A stretch of DNA of 64,000 nucleotides from Lentilactobacillus rapi DSM 19907 = JCM 15042 (GCF_001436255.1 NZ_AZEI01000084.1:1-64000), one strand, 5' to 3'. Shown: positions 44,376 to 53,253, counted from the first letter of the stretch. Made by a program: numbers and translations. Notes: generated from the letters alone by a model not told the origin.

Positions 44376-46127
44376 TTATTCTTTACCACGTAAGATTTCA
44401 CCTAGTGATGGTTGTTGCTTACGATCAATGTGATATTGCTTGGCAAACGCATCGGCAGTATCTTCACCAAATACCTTTGGATCAAGTGGCATGAACGCCG
44501 TTGCAACCGGATCATCCTGCTTGATCTTAGCATCGATAACGATTGGTTTGGTGTTGCCATTGGCTTGTAAGTCTTTAATTTTAGCAAAGACTTCATCAAG
44601 ATCCTTAATGTTCTTGACCGTAAAGCCAATGCCACCCAAACCTTCAGCAACTTTAGCCCAATCAGCGTCGGTCAAGTCAACACCGTAGAAGTGCTGCTTG
44701 GTCTGCATTTGTTCATACCAAATGAATCCGAAGCGGTCGTTTGAGAAGACGACGTTAATAACAGGCAAGCCATAACGGGCTTCAGTGATAATATCTTGGC
44801 TAACCATTGAGAAGCCGCCATCACCGGATAGTGACCAAGCTTGGCCTTCTGGTACACTCAAAGCACCAGCCATGCCGCCTGGGACACCAAAGCCCATGGT
44901 TGCGAACAAGCCAGAAATTGCGAAACGTTGGTTCTTGTTCATTGGCAGGCCCCGAACACTCCACTCCGATACGTTTCCAGTATCAACAGCGTAAGTGTCA
45001 TTAGGGCCAGCCATTTCAGCGATCTTCTTGGTAACTGATTCAGCGTTCAAACCATCACTGTCGTCATCAGCCAAGCTATCGATCCACTTATCCCAGTTGT
45101 GCTTGTTTTCCTGGTTAGCTTCCAGCCAAGCATCCTTTGGTCGGCTTTCACCGGTATCAATCAGTGCTTGCAGATAACTCTTAGCATCAGCAATCACCGC
45201 ATAGTCAACGTCAATTCGTTTACCAATATCGTAAGAATTGTTGTTAACTTGAATCATCTTCGTATCCTGTGGCCAGAAGTTGGCGAATGGATATTCTGAT
45301 GCCAGGAACAAAATCAGATCAGCATTTTGAATTGCTTCAAATCCTGACTTAGTACCTAATCGACCAGTCGTCCCGATGAAGTTTGGATGATCGGTACTGA
45401 TAACACCAGTTGCTGGCACGGTATTCATCACCGGAATATTGAATTGTTCTGAGAACTTGGTTAAGGTGTCACGAGCACCCAGCAAGCCACGGCCAGCATA
45501 AATTAGTGGGCGTTTAGCTTCTTTAATCATCTTAAGGGTATCACTAACAGCCGATGGATCAACTGTTTGCTTGAAGTCGTCAGCAACCGTCAATGGCGTC
45601 CGGGTTGGTTTGTAGTCAATTTCTTCTGCCGTTAAGTTTTCAGGCAGAACAACGACTGCAACGCCCTTTTGCCGATAGGCTTCCTTGATTGCTTGATTAA
45701 CAACGTACGGAATTTGTTCCGCCGTTGTGACTTGTTTGTTATAAACAGAGACGTCACTGAACATCGGTACTTCATCCATTTCCTGGAAGTAGTTGGTGTT
45801 CATTGCGGCTTGGGGAACTTGACCAATCAGTGCTAAAACGGGGACGTGATCCATCTTGGCATCGTACAAGCCGTTGAACAAGTGAGTGGCACCAGGACCA
45901 GCTGAACCAAACGCAACGCCAATCTTGCCAGTAAACTTGGCATCAGCTGAAGCCGCAATTGCGCCCACCTCTTCGTGACGTACCTGAATGTACTTCACTT
46001 TATCTTTTTCAAGGTACAGACCTTCGACGGTATGGTTGATTGAACCACCAGGAATTCCGTAAACATGATCGACATCCCAGTCTTCAAGTACCTTTACTAA
46101 AGCTTGTCCTGCAATCATCTTAGTCAT
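44376..46127 (-). CDS. Pyruvate oxidase (TPP/FAD-dependent, Pox/SpxB type)
   Basis: A 583-residue enzyme converting pyruvate, phosphate and oxygen to acetyl phosphate, CO2 and hydrogen peroxide. The N-terminal TPP PYR domain begins near VYGIPGGSINHT with the conserved catalytic Glu in QVRHEEVGA; the central FAD-binding domain covers about 190-345; the C-terminal TPP PP domain has GDGGFSMVSQDI with Asn in VVFSNDRFGF. Length is typical. A palindrome GGAAGCGCTTGTGG upstream (about 46157-46170) is a weak cre candidate; Pox genes of lactobacilli are often under catabolite control. Confidence 0.92.
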   Translation of the reverse strand: MTKMIAGQALVKVLEDWDVDHVYGIPGGSINHTVEGLYLEKDKVKYIQVRHEEVGAIAASADAKFTGKIGVAFGSAGPGATHLFNGLYDAKMDHVPVLALIGQVPQAAMNTNYFQEMDEVPMFSDVSVYNKQVTTAEQIPYVVNQAIKEAYRQKGVAVVVLPENLTAEEIDYKPTRTPLTVADDFKQTVDPSAVSDTLKMIKEAKRPLIYAGRGLLGARDTLTKFSEQFNIPVMNTVPATGVISTDHPNFIGTTGRLGTKSGFEAIQNADLILFLASEYPFANFWPQDTKMIQVNNNSYDIGKRIDVDYAVIADAKSYLQALIDTGESRPKDAWLEANQENKHNWDKWIDSLADDDSDGLNAESVTKKIAEMAGPNDTYAVDTGNVSEWSVRGLPMNKNQRFAISGLFATMGFGVPGGMAGALSVPEGQAWSLSGDGGFSMVSQDIITEARYGLPVINVVFSNDRFGFIWYEQMQTKQHFYGVDLTDADWAKVAEGLGGIGFTVKNIKDLDEVFAKIKDLQANGNTKPIVIDAKIKQDDPVATAFMPLDPKVFGEDTADAFAKQYHIDRKQQPSLGEILRGKE

Positions 46128-46244
46128 AGCAATATCTCCTTTTTATCCAAATAGCCACAAGCGCTTCCATTGTTGCTATTCGGTTGTTCAACTACTAAGT
46201 ATAATCTTAAGAGAATAAAATGCTAACATTTAGACTTACTTTTA

Positions 46245-46442
46245 AAAAGTAGAGTGTGACAAGACCCGGGTGGCCCCGGAGCACGTTTAAAGTAGAGTGC
46301 AGAACCAAGCGGTTAGAAACTGGAGCATAAGTCTCCTCATCTATAAATCCTGATTTTGGGGATTTATAGATGAGGTGCTTATGTGCAAGTTTCTGCTTGG
46401 TGGGGCACATTTCAAAAGCGACCTGTAATCACCCGGGCTTGA
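46245..46442. repeat. Family B hairpin nested inside a split family C element
   Basis: Outer family C parts: GACCCGGGTGGCCCCGGAGCAC at 46264-46286 and AATCACCCGGGCTTG at 46427-46441. Between them lies a full family B unit (about 46296-46408: AAGCGGTTAGAAACTGGAGC .. GCAAGTTTCTGCTTGGTGG, inner stem CATCTATAAATCC / GGATTTATAGATG). Confidence 0.65.
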
Positions 46443-46448
46443 TATATA

Positions 46449-46484
46449 AAAAATGACCACCAGAATAAATCCTAGTAGTCAAAA
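46449..46484 (-). terminator. Intrinsic terminator of the alpha/beta hydrolase gene
   Basis: ATTTTGACTACTAGG pairs with TCTGGTGGTCATTTTTT on the minus strand. Confidence 0.7.
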
Positions 46485-46512
46485 TCCGGGTTCTCATTAA
46501 TTTTTATCCCGA

Positions 46513-47451
46513 TTACTTCATATACGTATTCAAGAATTCCCCAATCCGTTCCTGATAGGCCTCTGGATCCCGCCAAAAGCTCTCGGCGTGAGTGGCGTTC
46601 TTAACAATCCAAATTTGCTTGGGTGCATGAGTCGCGTGATAGTTCTCATAGGCCATATTGGCAGGAACATAAGTGTCCTTCTCACCATGAATGAACAGAA
46701 TTGGCCGTTGATTCTTGGCCAACTGCTTCACGGAAGAAGCACTTTCCAAGCCAAAACCCGCGGCTCGCTTGTTAATTTCACTAACCATTGGTTCAACAGG
46801 ATATTCGGGCAAGTGATATTGTTTCTTCAATAGATAGGTCAGTTCTTCTTCAACACTTGAGTAACCGCAGTCAGCAATAATCGCCTTAACTTGATCAGGC
46901 AATCGTTCGCCGGAAAGCATTTCGACGGTGGCGCCACCCATACTGACGCCGAATAGTAAAATTTGACTATCCTCACCGACATGCTCAATCACCCGATGAA
47001 TCCACTGTAGGTAGTCGAGCCGGTCCAGCCAACCAAAACTGATGTATTCGCCAGCGCTTTCGCCGTGACCCCGGTCATCCGGCGTTAAGACATTGTAGCC
47101 CATACTGCGGAACATCTTGGCATAGTTGGCCATGGTTTCCCGATTGCCCTTGTATCCATGAGCGATAATCACCGTTTTTTTGGTGGCTGTTTGGGCTGGA
47201 ATGTAGGTGGCCACCATCTTCTGATCAGGATTGTCTTCATTGAGATACCAATCCTCGGATGGGACAGAATGGAACCAGTCAACGTATTCGTAATATTTAT
47301 CCGCGTATTTCTGTTTTTCCTTAGAAGTTTCGGGAACGTAGTCGACACGCTTGAATGCAAAATTGAATAATTTATAACTGACAAACGCACTCCCGGCGGT
47401 AATTGCCGTGAGCGGAATTAATAATGGCTTTAATGATGGCATCTTCATCAA
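46513..47451 (-). CDS. Alpha/beta hydrolase (YqkD-like), membrane-anchored
   Basis: A 312-residue protein with a short N-terminal hydrophobic segment (8-27). Nucleophile elbow FGVSMGGATVE (Ser in GVSMGG), VIIAHGYKGNRETMANY as the oxyanion strand, Asp in FIHGEKDTYVP and His in KNATHAESFW complete a serine-hydrolase triad. The start is TTG at 47451 or ATG at 47448; the SD AGGAG favours the TTG by spacing. Substrate unknown. Confidence 0.85.
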   Translation of the reverse strand: MMKMPSLKPLLIPLTAITAGSAFVSYKLFNFAFKRVDYVPETSKEKQKYADKYYEYVDWFHSVPSEDWYLNEDNPDQKMVATYIPAQTATKKTVIIAHGYKGNRETMANYAKMFRSMGYNVLTPDDRGHGESAGEYISFGWLDRLDYLQWIHRVIEHVGEDSQILLFGVSMGGATVEMLSGERLPDQVKAIIADCGYSSVEEELTYLLKKQYHLPEYPVEPMVSEINKRAAGFGLESASSVKQLAKNQRPILFIHGEKDTYVPANMAYENYHATHAPKQIWIVKNATHAESFWRDPEAYQERIGEFLNTYMK

Positions 47452-47577
47452 TTTTCTCGAACTCCTTTTTTTGTGATACTGGTTATCTTAATTAGTTAAC
47501 ATCAGCAAGTCAAACACCTTTACTCTTGTTTAAGAAACGAATGTGATTTCCCATCTGATTATTCCTATTTAGAATCT

Positions 47578-47657
47578 GAAACAACCTAAGATGAGATCCA
47601 ACCAGAAGCCGAAATGAATCAGTTTCCAACTGGATCTCATCTTAGATTGTTTTCGTT
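47578..47657. terminator. Long hairpin between divergent genes
   Basis: ACAACCTAAGATGAGATCCA pairs with TGGATCTCATCTTAGATTGT. It lies upstream of the prephenate dehydratase gene on the plus strand and upstream of the hydrolase on the minus strand, so it is not an ordinary terminator of either. It may be an attenuator or a mobile hairpin. Confidence 0.5.
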
Positions 47658-47735
47658 AGCGATTTTATTTTGATTCTTTGTTTGATATGATGGATAAAAA
47701 TACTACATTATCCTCATTATAAAGGTGGTCATCCA

Positions 47736-48578
47736 ATGAAATTTTCAGTTCTCGGTCCTGCCGGCACCTTTGCCGACGCGGCCGCAAAAGCTTATTTAGC
47801 AACCCAGCCAGATTCACACGTTACGTTTGACTACCACCCCACTTTTGATCAGGTTTACCAAGCGGTTTCTGGTGATAACATCGGCTTGTTACCATTGGAA
47901 AACCAGCTTGACGGTTATGTGTCCGCGACGCTTCAACGTTTGCAGACTGCCGACGTCACGGAAATCGGCGAAATCACCATCCCAGTTGATTTTGGATTAG
48001 TGGCTAACGTTAATCAATTAAGTAAAATAAACCGAATCTATGTGCAGTTTAAGACGGAAGGCCAATGCCAAAAACTGTTATCAAAACTACCTAGTGTCCA
48101 AATCATAACGACTTCATCAAATATGGTTTCATTGGAAAAATTCAGATCTGGTGAACCAGGGGACGCCGCCATCATTCCGCAGTCTCAGTTAGCGGAAGTC
48201 TCCAGTGCCTTGAAGCTGAATAACGTTGCTGATCAACTTGATAACAGCACCCGTTTCATTATCTTCAAAGCCAACCCCGCCACTGCAGCAACCCTTTCTA
48301 AAGTGGTTTTATCTACGAATCAATTTAAAGCACCCTTGTTCATCACACCTGCCACCAATGACCGTCCCGGCACACTCTACGAAATTCTTGGCTATTTTGC
48401 CAAGGTTGGCTTAAATCTGGTGACATTAATGTCAATGCCCACAAAGGCTAAGTTAGGGGTGTATTCCTTCTACATTGAAGTCTCTGGGAATCGCGATCAA
48501 CAGGAGGAAATATTCGCGACGCTCAAAGAATTGGCTTCAAACTATCAGGTTCACCTACTTGGCTATTATGCCGTTTGA
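47736..48578 (+). CDS. pheA: Prephenate dehydratase
   Basis: A 280-residue enzyme of phenylalanine synthesis, converting prephenate to phenylpyruvate. Catalytic region 1-180 (LGPAGTFADAAA at the start, LLPLENQLDGYV, and the TRF motif in DNSTRFIIF). The ACT regulatory domain covers about 200-275 (DRPGTLYEILGYFAKVGLNL). The usual ESRP motif that binds phenylalanine is replaced by MSMP. Strong SD (AAAGGTGG). The 3' end overlaps the convergent ketopantoate-reductase gene by 13 bases. Confidence 0.92.
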   Translation: MKFSVLGPAGTFADAAAKAYLATQPDSHVTFDYHPTFDQVYQAVSGDNIGLLPLENQLDGYVSATLQRLQTADVTEIGEITIPVDFGLVANVNQLSKINRIYVQFKTEGQCQKLLSKLPSVQIITTSSNMVSLEKFRSGEPGDAAIIPQSQLAEVSSALKLNNVADQLDNSTRFIIFKANPATAATLSKVVLSTNQFKAPLFITPATNDRPGTLYEILGYFAKVGLNLVTLMSMPTKAKLGVYSFYIEVSGNRDQQEEIFATLKELASNYQVHLLGYYAV

Positions 48579-49567
48579 GCTTGTGGTTCTGCCTGCTTAG
48601 CCTTGATCGCACGTTGCTTGGCCAAATTTTGCCGATGGAACTCTGCCAGATGAACTGCCTGAGTCATGAACAAATGCGTTTTGGCTTCGTAGTGATATTG
48701 CCGGCCAAGATTAGCGATATAACCGTTGATATAATCAACTTCAGTTGGTCGATCCTTGGTCATATCCTGATACATGGACGGGTAGTGCAATGGCATATCA
48801 ATTCGGGTATTGATATCGATCGCATGTAGCTCCTCTTTTCTGCTGGAAACCAGATGAATATCGGCTCTCGCACAAATGTCGTAGGCTTCATCAATTAATT
48901 GCCGCGCCATGTCAGCGGCTCCAGGGAAGTTACCAAATTCACCCATTGGAATTTCAAACATCGTACAAATCGTATTAATAACGGAGTTAAAGATTACCTT
49001 CGTCATCAGGGTGCCAGTGAAATCGTCGGTCAAAGTCGGATTCATATCGGCTTTTTGTAGCTCGTCGAACAAGCGATGAGTCATTTCATCTGGCTTTTCG
49101 GTAAGTGGGCACATGTTGAGTTTGCCGGCACCGCGCTTGCCCATGAAGTCAACTTCACCAGGGCCAGGCAAAACAGTTGCAATTAAGGCTGTCCCACCAA
49201 TGATTTTATCATCCGCAAAATACTTCTGGAGCTTCTCAATGTGGCCCATGCCGTTCATGCAGGTGAAAGCATATTGCTTATCATTGAAGAAGTGTGAACA
49301 GCGTTTTAAGTAATCGTTCAACTGCATTTGTTTGGTGAAGAAGATTAACATATCTGGATCACCATTATAAGATTCTGGGGTCTCTAATTTAATCTTTACC
49401 AAATGCCGATCTTTATGGTCACGCATTTGGTAAACGCCGCCCTGTTCACGGATCTTGTCAATATGTGGCTGCCATGTATCAATAAATGTGACATCATTAC
49501 CGGCCTCTTGTAGTAAAATACCATAACGTAATCCCATTGCTCCTGCACCAATCATTGCAAATTTCAT
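48566..49567 (-). CDS. Ketopantoate reductase-family protein (PanE/D-2-hydroxyacid dehydrogenase-like)
   Basis: A 333-residue Rossmann-fold protein: NADP motif MIGAGAMGLRYG (4-15), conserved Asn-x-Met in TCMNGMGH, and the C-terminal helical domain with the conserved Lys in MTKVIFNSVINTI (catalytic Lys and Asn). Family members reduce ketopantoate; in Lactococcus a member reduces branched-chain 2-keto acids to D-hydroxy acids. The leader carries a T-box with a valine specifier (49651-49930), so this gene is tied to valine supply, which fits either role since ketoisovalerate is the shared precursor. Start at the ATG at 49567 after GGAGAG. Confidence 0.87.
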   Translation of the reverse strand: MKFAMIGAGAMGLRYGILLQEAGNDVTFIDTWQPHIDKIREQGGVYQMRDHKDRHLVKIKLETPESYNGDPDMLIFFTKQMQLNDYLKRCSHFFNDKQYAFTCMNGMGHIEKLQKYFADDKIIGGTALIATVLPGPGEVDFMGKRGAGKLNMCPLTEKPDEMTHRLFDELQKADMNPTLTDDFTGTLMTKVIFNSVINTICTMFEIPMGEFGNFPGAADMARQLIDEAYDICARADIHLVSSRKEELHAIDINTRIDMPLHYPSMYQDMTKDRPTEVDYINGYIANLGRQYHYEAKTHLFMTQAVHLAEFHRQNLAKQRAIKAKQAEPQAQTA

Positions 49568-49601
49568 AAACAATCACTCTCCATTTTTTATATTTTTGAT
49601 T

Positions 49602-49646
49602 GAAAAGCGAGCGGAGTCAGGTTTCTGCCTGACGCAGCTGTCCTAA
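49602..49646. repeat. Truncated family B hairpin
   Basis: Retains only the outer arms: AAAGCGAGCGGAGTCAGG then TTTCTGCC.GACGCAGCTGTCCTA, with the inner stem deleted. It lies between the valine-type T-box terminator and the coding sequence, as the full copies do before brnQ. Confidence 0.55.
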
Positions 49647-49650
49647 AAAA

Positions 49651-49930
49651 AGCGCTCCTGATCTTTTAATAAGATCAAGGGCGCTTTTGCGTGTTACCAC
49701 CTTTATTCACGGCCTGCTCACACAAACCGTCTCATCATGTACAGCCAAATTGGCGATACACTGGCACTTTAAGGGGTGCACACCATAGATACTCATCACT
49801 TCGCATCTACTGCTTAGAGGTTACTTTCACTCAGTCCGCCATTATCCCTTCTCACTTTTTCGGGACTCCCTGAAATGGTTGGACAAAGTTACTCTCCTCA
49901 TCACTGCATTTAATTTCAATCAAATTTTAA
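49651..49930 (-). promoter_or_regulatory. T-box leader, valine specifier (GUA)
   Basis: Minus strand: T-box core AAAGGTGGTAACACGC (rc of 49689-49703), terminator AGCGCCCTTGATCTT / AAGATCAGGAGCGCT plus T run (49651-49687). The specifier position, just after GTGAAA and ten bases before the end of ACCTCTAAGC, reads GTA (49822-49824), a valine codon. Confidence 0.8.
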
Positions 49931-49994
49931 TGTGTCTATAATCTAACTCATTGTATTTTAATTGTCAACCTGGATTTTAAATAATTTCAGTTAA

Positions 49995-51173
49995 TTACCT
50001 GACTGCCTCTTTCTTGAGTGAGGTACTGGTGAGTTGATTGAGTGACTGTTCCAAGTCCTTGAGTAGGTCTTTAGGGTCTTCAATCCCAACCGATAATCTG
50101 ACAAGTTGGGTTGTAATCCCGGCCTCCAATTGTTCCTTGCGAGACAATTCTGCGTGGGTCATTTTGTATGGTAATTCAATCAAACTTTCAACCGCTCCCA
50201 AGCTAACCGCTAGTTGGATCAAATGCAGGCCGTTCACAAATTTGGTTGAATCCAACCCATCCTTCAATTCGAACGAGATGATGCCACCAAATCCATTGGT
50301 CTCGGCGGCAGCAATTTCATGATCACGGCTGCCATCGTCAATGCCTGGGTAATACAGCTTGGCAATTTCTGGCCGTTTCTGCAGAAAAGCAACGATTTTG
50401 GCTGCGTTACTCAAATGCCGATCCATGCGAACCGCCAAGGTTTGAATGCCCCGCCGGATCAGACTACAGTCCTGTGGAGATAGGGTCGCACCAATACTAT
50501 TTTGATTAAAGTAAATTAACTTGGCAATATTTTCATTCTTGGCGACCACAATTCCGGCCACCACGTCCGAATGGCCACCAAGGTACTTAGTCGCGGAGTG
50601 AATGACAATGTCTGCCCCCAAATTAAGTGGTTGTTGCAGATAAGGCGTTAAGAACGTGTTGTCAACAATGGTTAAAATATTGTGGGCCTTGGCAATCTTC
50701 GAAATTTGTTTGACGCTGGTCACGTGCAACAATGGGTTAGTAAACGTTTCAAAGTAAATCGCTTTGGTATTCGGTTGAATAGCTGCTTGAACTTCTTCAG
50801 GATTCTGGGTGTCCACGGCGGTGAATTCAAGCTGCCAGCGTTTGAAGAAGTCATTAATAATTCGAAAGGTCCCACCATAGATGTTCTTGCCAATGATAAT
50901 ATGGTCGCCGGGAGAAAAGATTGACAGAACCGCGTGAATCGCCGCCGAACCAGAAGAAAATGCAAACCCGCGAACGCCGTTTTCCAACAAAGCGACTTGA
51001 TTCTCGAGATAACTGCGCGTTGGATTACCAGAGCGTTCGTAATCAAACTTTACTTTTGCATCTGCATTTGGATAAACATAGGTTGACGAGTTATAAATTG
51101 GGACATTAACTGCCCCGGTATTATTATCATATTCTGGTTGACCATGAATTAACTTTGTATTGAATTCTGACAT
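49995..51173 (-). CDS. Trans-sulfuration PLP enzyme (cystathionine gamma-synthase/lyase type)
   Basis: A 392-residue Cys/Met-metabolism PLP-dependent enzyme. Start TKLIHGQPEYDNNTGAVNVPIYNSSTYV, PLP-phosphate region AFSSGSAAIHAV, Asp in TIVDNTFLTPYLQ and the Schiff-base Lys in HSATKYLGGHSDVV. The family includes CGS, CGL and O-acetylhomoserine lyase-like enzymes; CGL-like members are common in lactobacilli. The methionine-type T-box upstream supports a role in methionine or cysteine supply. Start at ATG 51173; the upstream in-frame start runs into the RBS region. Confidence 0.9.
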   Translation of the reverse strand: MSEFNTKLIHGQPEYDNNTGAVNVPIYNSSTYVYPNADAKVKFDYERSGNPTRSYLENQVALLENGVRGFAFSSGSAAIHAVLSIFSPGDHIIIGKNIYGGTFRIINDFFKRWQLEFTAVDTQNPEEVQAAIQPNTKAIYFETFTNPLLHVTSVKQISKIAKAHNILTIVDNTFLTPYLQQPLNLGADIVIHSATKYLGGHSDVVAGIVVAKNENIAKLIYFNQNSIGATLSPQDCSLIRRGIQTLAVRMDRHLSNAAKIVAFLQKRPEIAKLYYPGIDDGSRDHEIAAAETNGFGGIISFELKDGLDSTKFVNGLHLIQLAVSLGAVESLIELPYKMTHAELSRKEQLEAGITTQLVRLSVGIEDPKDLLKDLEQSLNQLTSTSLKKEAVR

Positions 51174-51200
51174 TTGAATTTCCCCTTTCCAAAATAAAAA

Positions 51201-51470
51201 GTCGCCCCTGCACATTAACTCAATTAATGCACAGGGACGACTTCCATCGTGTTACCACCCGTATTTGTGTTCACGTTACCGTTCACACCTCAAAGGCACA
51301 ATCATGCCCGGAATTTTATCGTGATTCCCACGTACCACCAGCTTGCACTGTTGATAGTTGCTCAGAGCTCATCTTCAAAAAACGTTCCTGTCCACCCTTT
51401 CACTATCGATGGTCGCTGATTATCAGTACTGGTCTTTCTACTCTTCTCTTCGTCGCAAATAAATATTAGA
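51201..51470 (-). promoter_or_regulatory. T-box leader, methionine specifier (AUG)
   Basis: Minus strand: T-box core ACGGGTGGTAACACG (rc of 51249-51263), terminator GTCGTCCCTGTGCATTAA / TTAATGTGCAGGGGCGAC followed by TTTTTA (51201-51242). The specifier, just after TTGAAG and ten bases before the end of AGCTCTGAGC, reads ATG (51370-51372). Confidence 0.85.
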
Positions 51471-51540
51471 TTTAAATGAGATTTATTGTAATGAATGTTA
51501 CGACCGATTCTGGCCTGTGTCAAGGGCAAATGCCTGATGA

Positions 51541-52542
51541 CTATTTTTCACCTAATAAACGCTTCAGTCTGGCAATTCGTTCATCGAGAGGCGGGTGGGT
51601 ATCAAACATTTTGACCAAGAACGGGGTCTTTCCTTGGCGGGTGACTGGCTCATTAATATAAAGAGCAGCGCCTTTAGAAGTTGGGTTTGACGTTGGCGTT
51701 GTGTCGTTCTTTAGGAGGGTCAAGGCATCGATTAATCCTTGCGGGTCGCGAGTCAAGTTGACCCCGGAAACGTCAGCTAAAGATTCTCGTTGACGGGAAA
51801 CGGCAAACTGCATGATTTGGGCAATCGGCACCCCAATAATTCGGATAATCCAACCGCCGACCCACATAATCAGGCCAAATGTCAGAATCGCTAAGAAAAT
51901 GTACCAGGAATTATTAGAATCTTTGCGATCATCGCCACCGCCAAAGAAGCCGACCCAGCGGCCGCCACGAATTAGACTAATTCCAGCCACGATTAAGACC
52001 GCCCCAGCCCCGGCAATAAAGGTCGTCAAGGCAACGGTAATTGATGACACCCGAATATCGTAATTCTTAATATGAGAAATTTCATGGGCAATCACGCCTT
52101 CCAATTCCTCTCTGTTCATCATTTCCCGCAATCCCTTAGTCACAGCAATCGCTGCGTGTTCAGGATCTCGGCCGGTGGCAAATGCGTTAGGAGAAGGATC
52201 CTCCATCAAATATAAATCAGGCATCGGAATATTCGCCACCAAGACAAGATCGCTCACGATATTAAACAACTGGGGATCGTCCGACTCTTGGAGTTTGACG
52301 GCTTTACTTGATTTCATCAAAATATTAGTCACGTGTAAGTACACGAAAAACGAGTAGATCGCTGCCCCAATCAGAAAGCCAATCATGGTGTAAACCGCCG
52401 TCATGATATCGAACGGGTCTTGAAAGTAGGCAATAATCGCCCCGATTGCAAAGCCAATGATTGCGATTAGCAGCAAAAAGCCTGCCATCACAAACCAAGT
52501 CCGCCGTCGATTTTGTTGAACCTGCTGATTTATGGTGTCCAT
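51541..52542 (-). CDS. htpX: HtpX-type M48 membrane metallopeptidase
   Basis: A 333-residue membrane protease that degrades damaged membrane proteins. Two N-terminal membrane segments (about 17-37 and 42-62) and two more in the centre (about 180-200, 225-245). The zinc motif HEISH is in LEGVIAHEISHIKNYD, with the further Glu ligand in SRQRESLADV. SD AAAGGAG. Second gene of an operon with lemA, 21 bases apart, a common pairing in lactobacilli. Confidence 0.93.
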   Translation of the reverse strand: MDTINQQVQQNRRRTWFVMAGFLLLIAIIGFAIGAIIAYFQDPFDIMTAVYTMIGFLIGAAIYSFFVYLHVTNILMKSSKAVKLQESDDPQLFNIVSDLVLVANIPMPDLYLMEDPSPNAFATGRDPEHAAIAVTKGLREMMNREELEGVIAHEISHIKNYDIRVSSITVALTTFIAGAGAVLIVAGISLIRGGRWVGFFGGGDDRKDSNNSWYIFLAILTFGLIMWVGGWIIRIIGVPIAQIMQFAVSRQRESLADVSGVNLTRDPQGLIDALTLLKNDTTPTSNPTSKGAALYINEPVTRQGKTPFLVKMFDTHPPLDERIARLKRLLGEK

Positions 52543-52563
52543 CAGTCTAGTTCTCCTTTTTTA

Positions 52564-53115
52564 CTAAAATTTCATCTGAGGAACTTCTTTGGTCTTCTCG
52601 GGTACTTCAAGATAACCGCGAACCGCAAAGTTTCCGAATTTAGCAACTAAATTACTTGGGAAGGTTTGAATCTTATTGTTATAAATCATCACGTTACTGT
52701 TGAAATTCTGACGGGAAAAAGCAATTTTGTTTTCGGTATTAGAAAGTTCTTCCTGCAGCGCAATAAAGTTCTGGTTTGCCTTTAGTTCCGGATAGTTTTC
52801 GGAAACTGCAAACAAGTGATTCAAGGCACCAGTTAATTCATTATCAGCCTTAACTTTGTCACCTAGACTGGCATTGGGATCCGTAATTTGTGTCCGCATT
52901 TCAGTGACTTTGGCAAAGGTTTCCTGCTCGTGTTTGGCATATCCCTTAACCGTTTCCAGCAAGTTCGGCAGCAGGTCCCCTCGCCGTTGCAGTTGAACGT
53001 CGATTTGGCTGGCAGCCTCATCCACTAAGTTTCGTTGGCTAACTAAGCCGTTATATAAGGCAATGATCCAGATGATCAGCAGCACAACGATGACGCCGGT
53101 TATGATTAGTCCCAT
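52564..53115 (-). CDS. lemA: LemA-family protein
   Basis: A 183-residue protein with one N-terminal membrane segment (1-22) followed by a helical domain. The motifs YNGLVSQRNLVDEAASQIDVQLQRR, LLPNLLETVKGYAKHE and FNSNVMIYNNKIQTFPSNLVAKFG are typical. SD AAGGAGG. Co-transcribed with htpX. Function unknown, probably membrane-stress related. Confidence 0.93.
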   Translation of the reverse strand: MGLIITGVIVVLLIIWIIALYNGLVSQRNLVDEAASQIDVQLQRRGDLLPNLLETVKGYAKHEQETFAKVTEMRTQITDPNASLGDKVKADNELTGALNHLFAVSENYPELKANQNFIALQEELSNTENKIAFSRQNFNSNVMIYNNKIQTFPSNLVAKFGNFAVRGYLEVPEKTKEVPQMKF

Positions 53116-53253
53116 GATCTTTTCCTCCTTGTGTTCTTTGGTATCAAATGTACCATAGTAGCCCAGATTACTAAAGGGCTATGGCGTGTTTTTATCAGCA
53201 AATTAAAGATTACGAGATTGGGATGAAAAGCGATTTGATGGCAGAATTTAGGT

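Noticed and set aside
46207-46410. Minus-strand open frame over the nested hairpin
   Set aside because: Translation of a family B element.
47578-47657. Phenylalanine T-box or leader-peptide attenuator before pheA
   Set aside because: No T-box core sequence and no Phe-rich small ORF are visible; only a simple long hairpin remains.
49691-49873. Plus-strand open frames through the two T-box regions near 49.7 and 51.3 kb
   Set aside because: The sequence is fully explained as T-box leader RNA on the minus strand.
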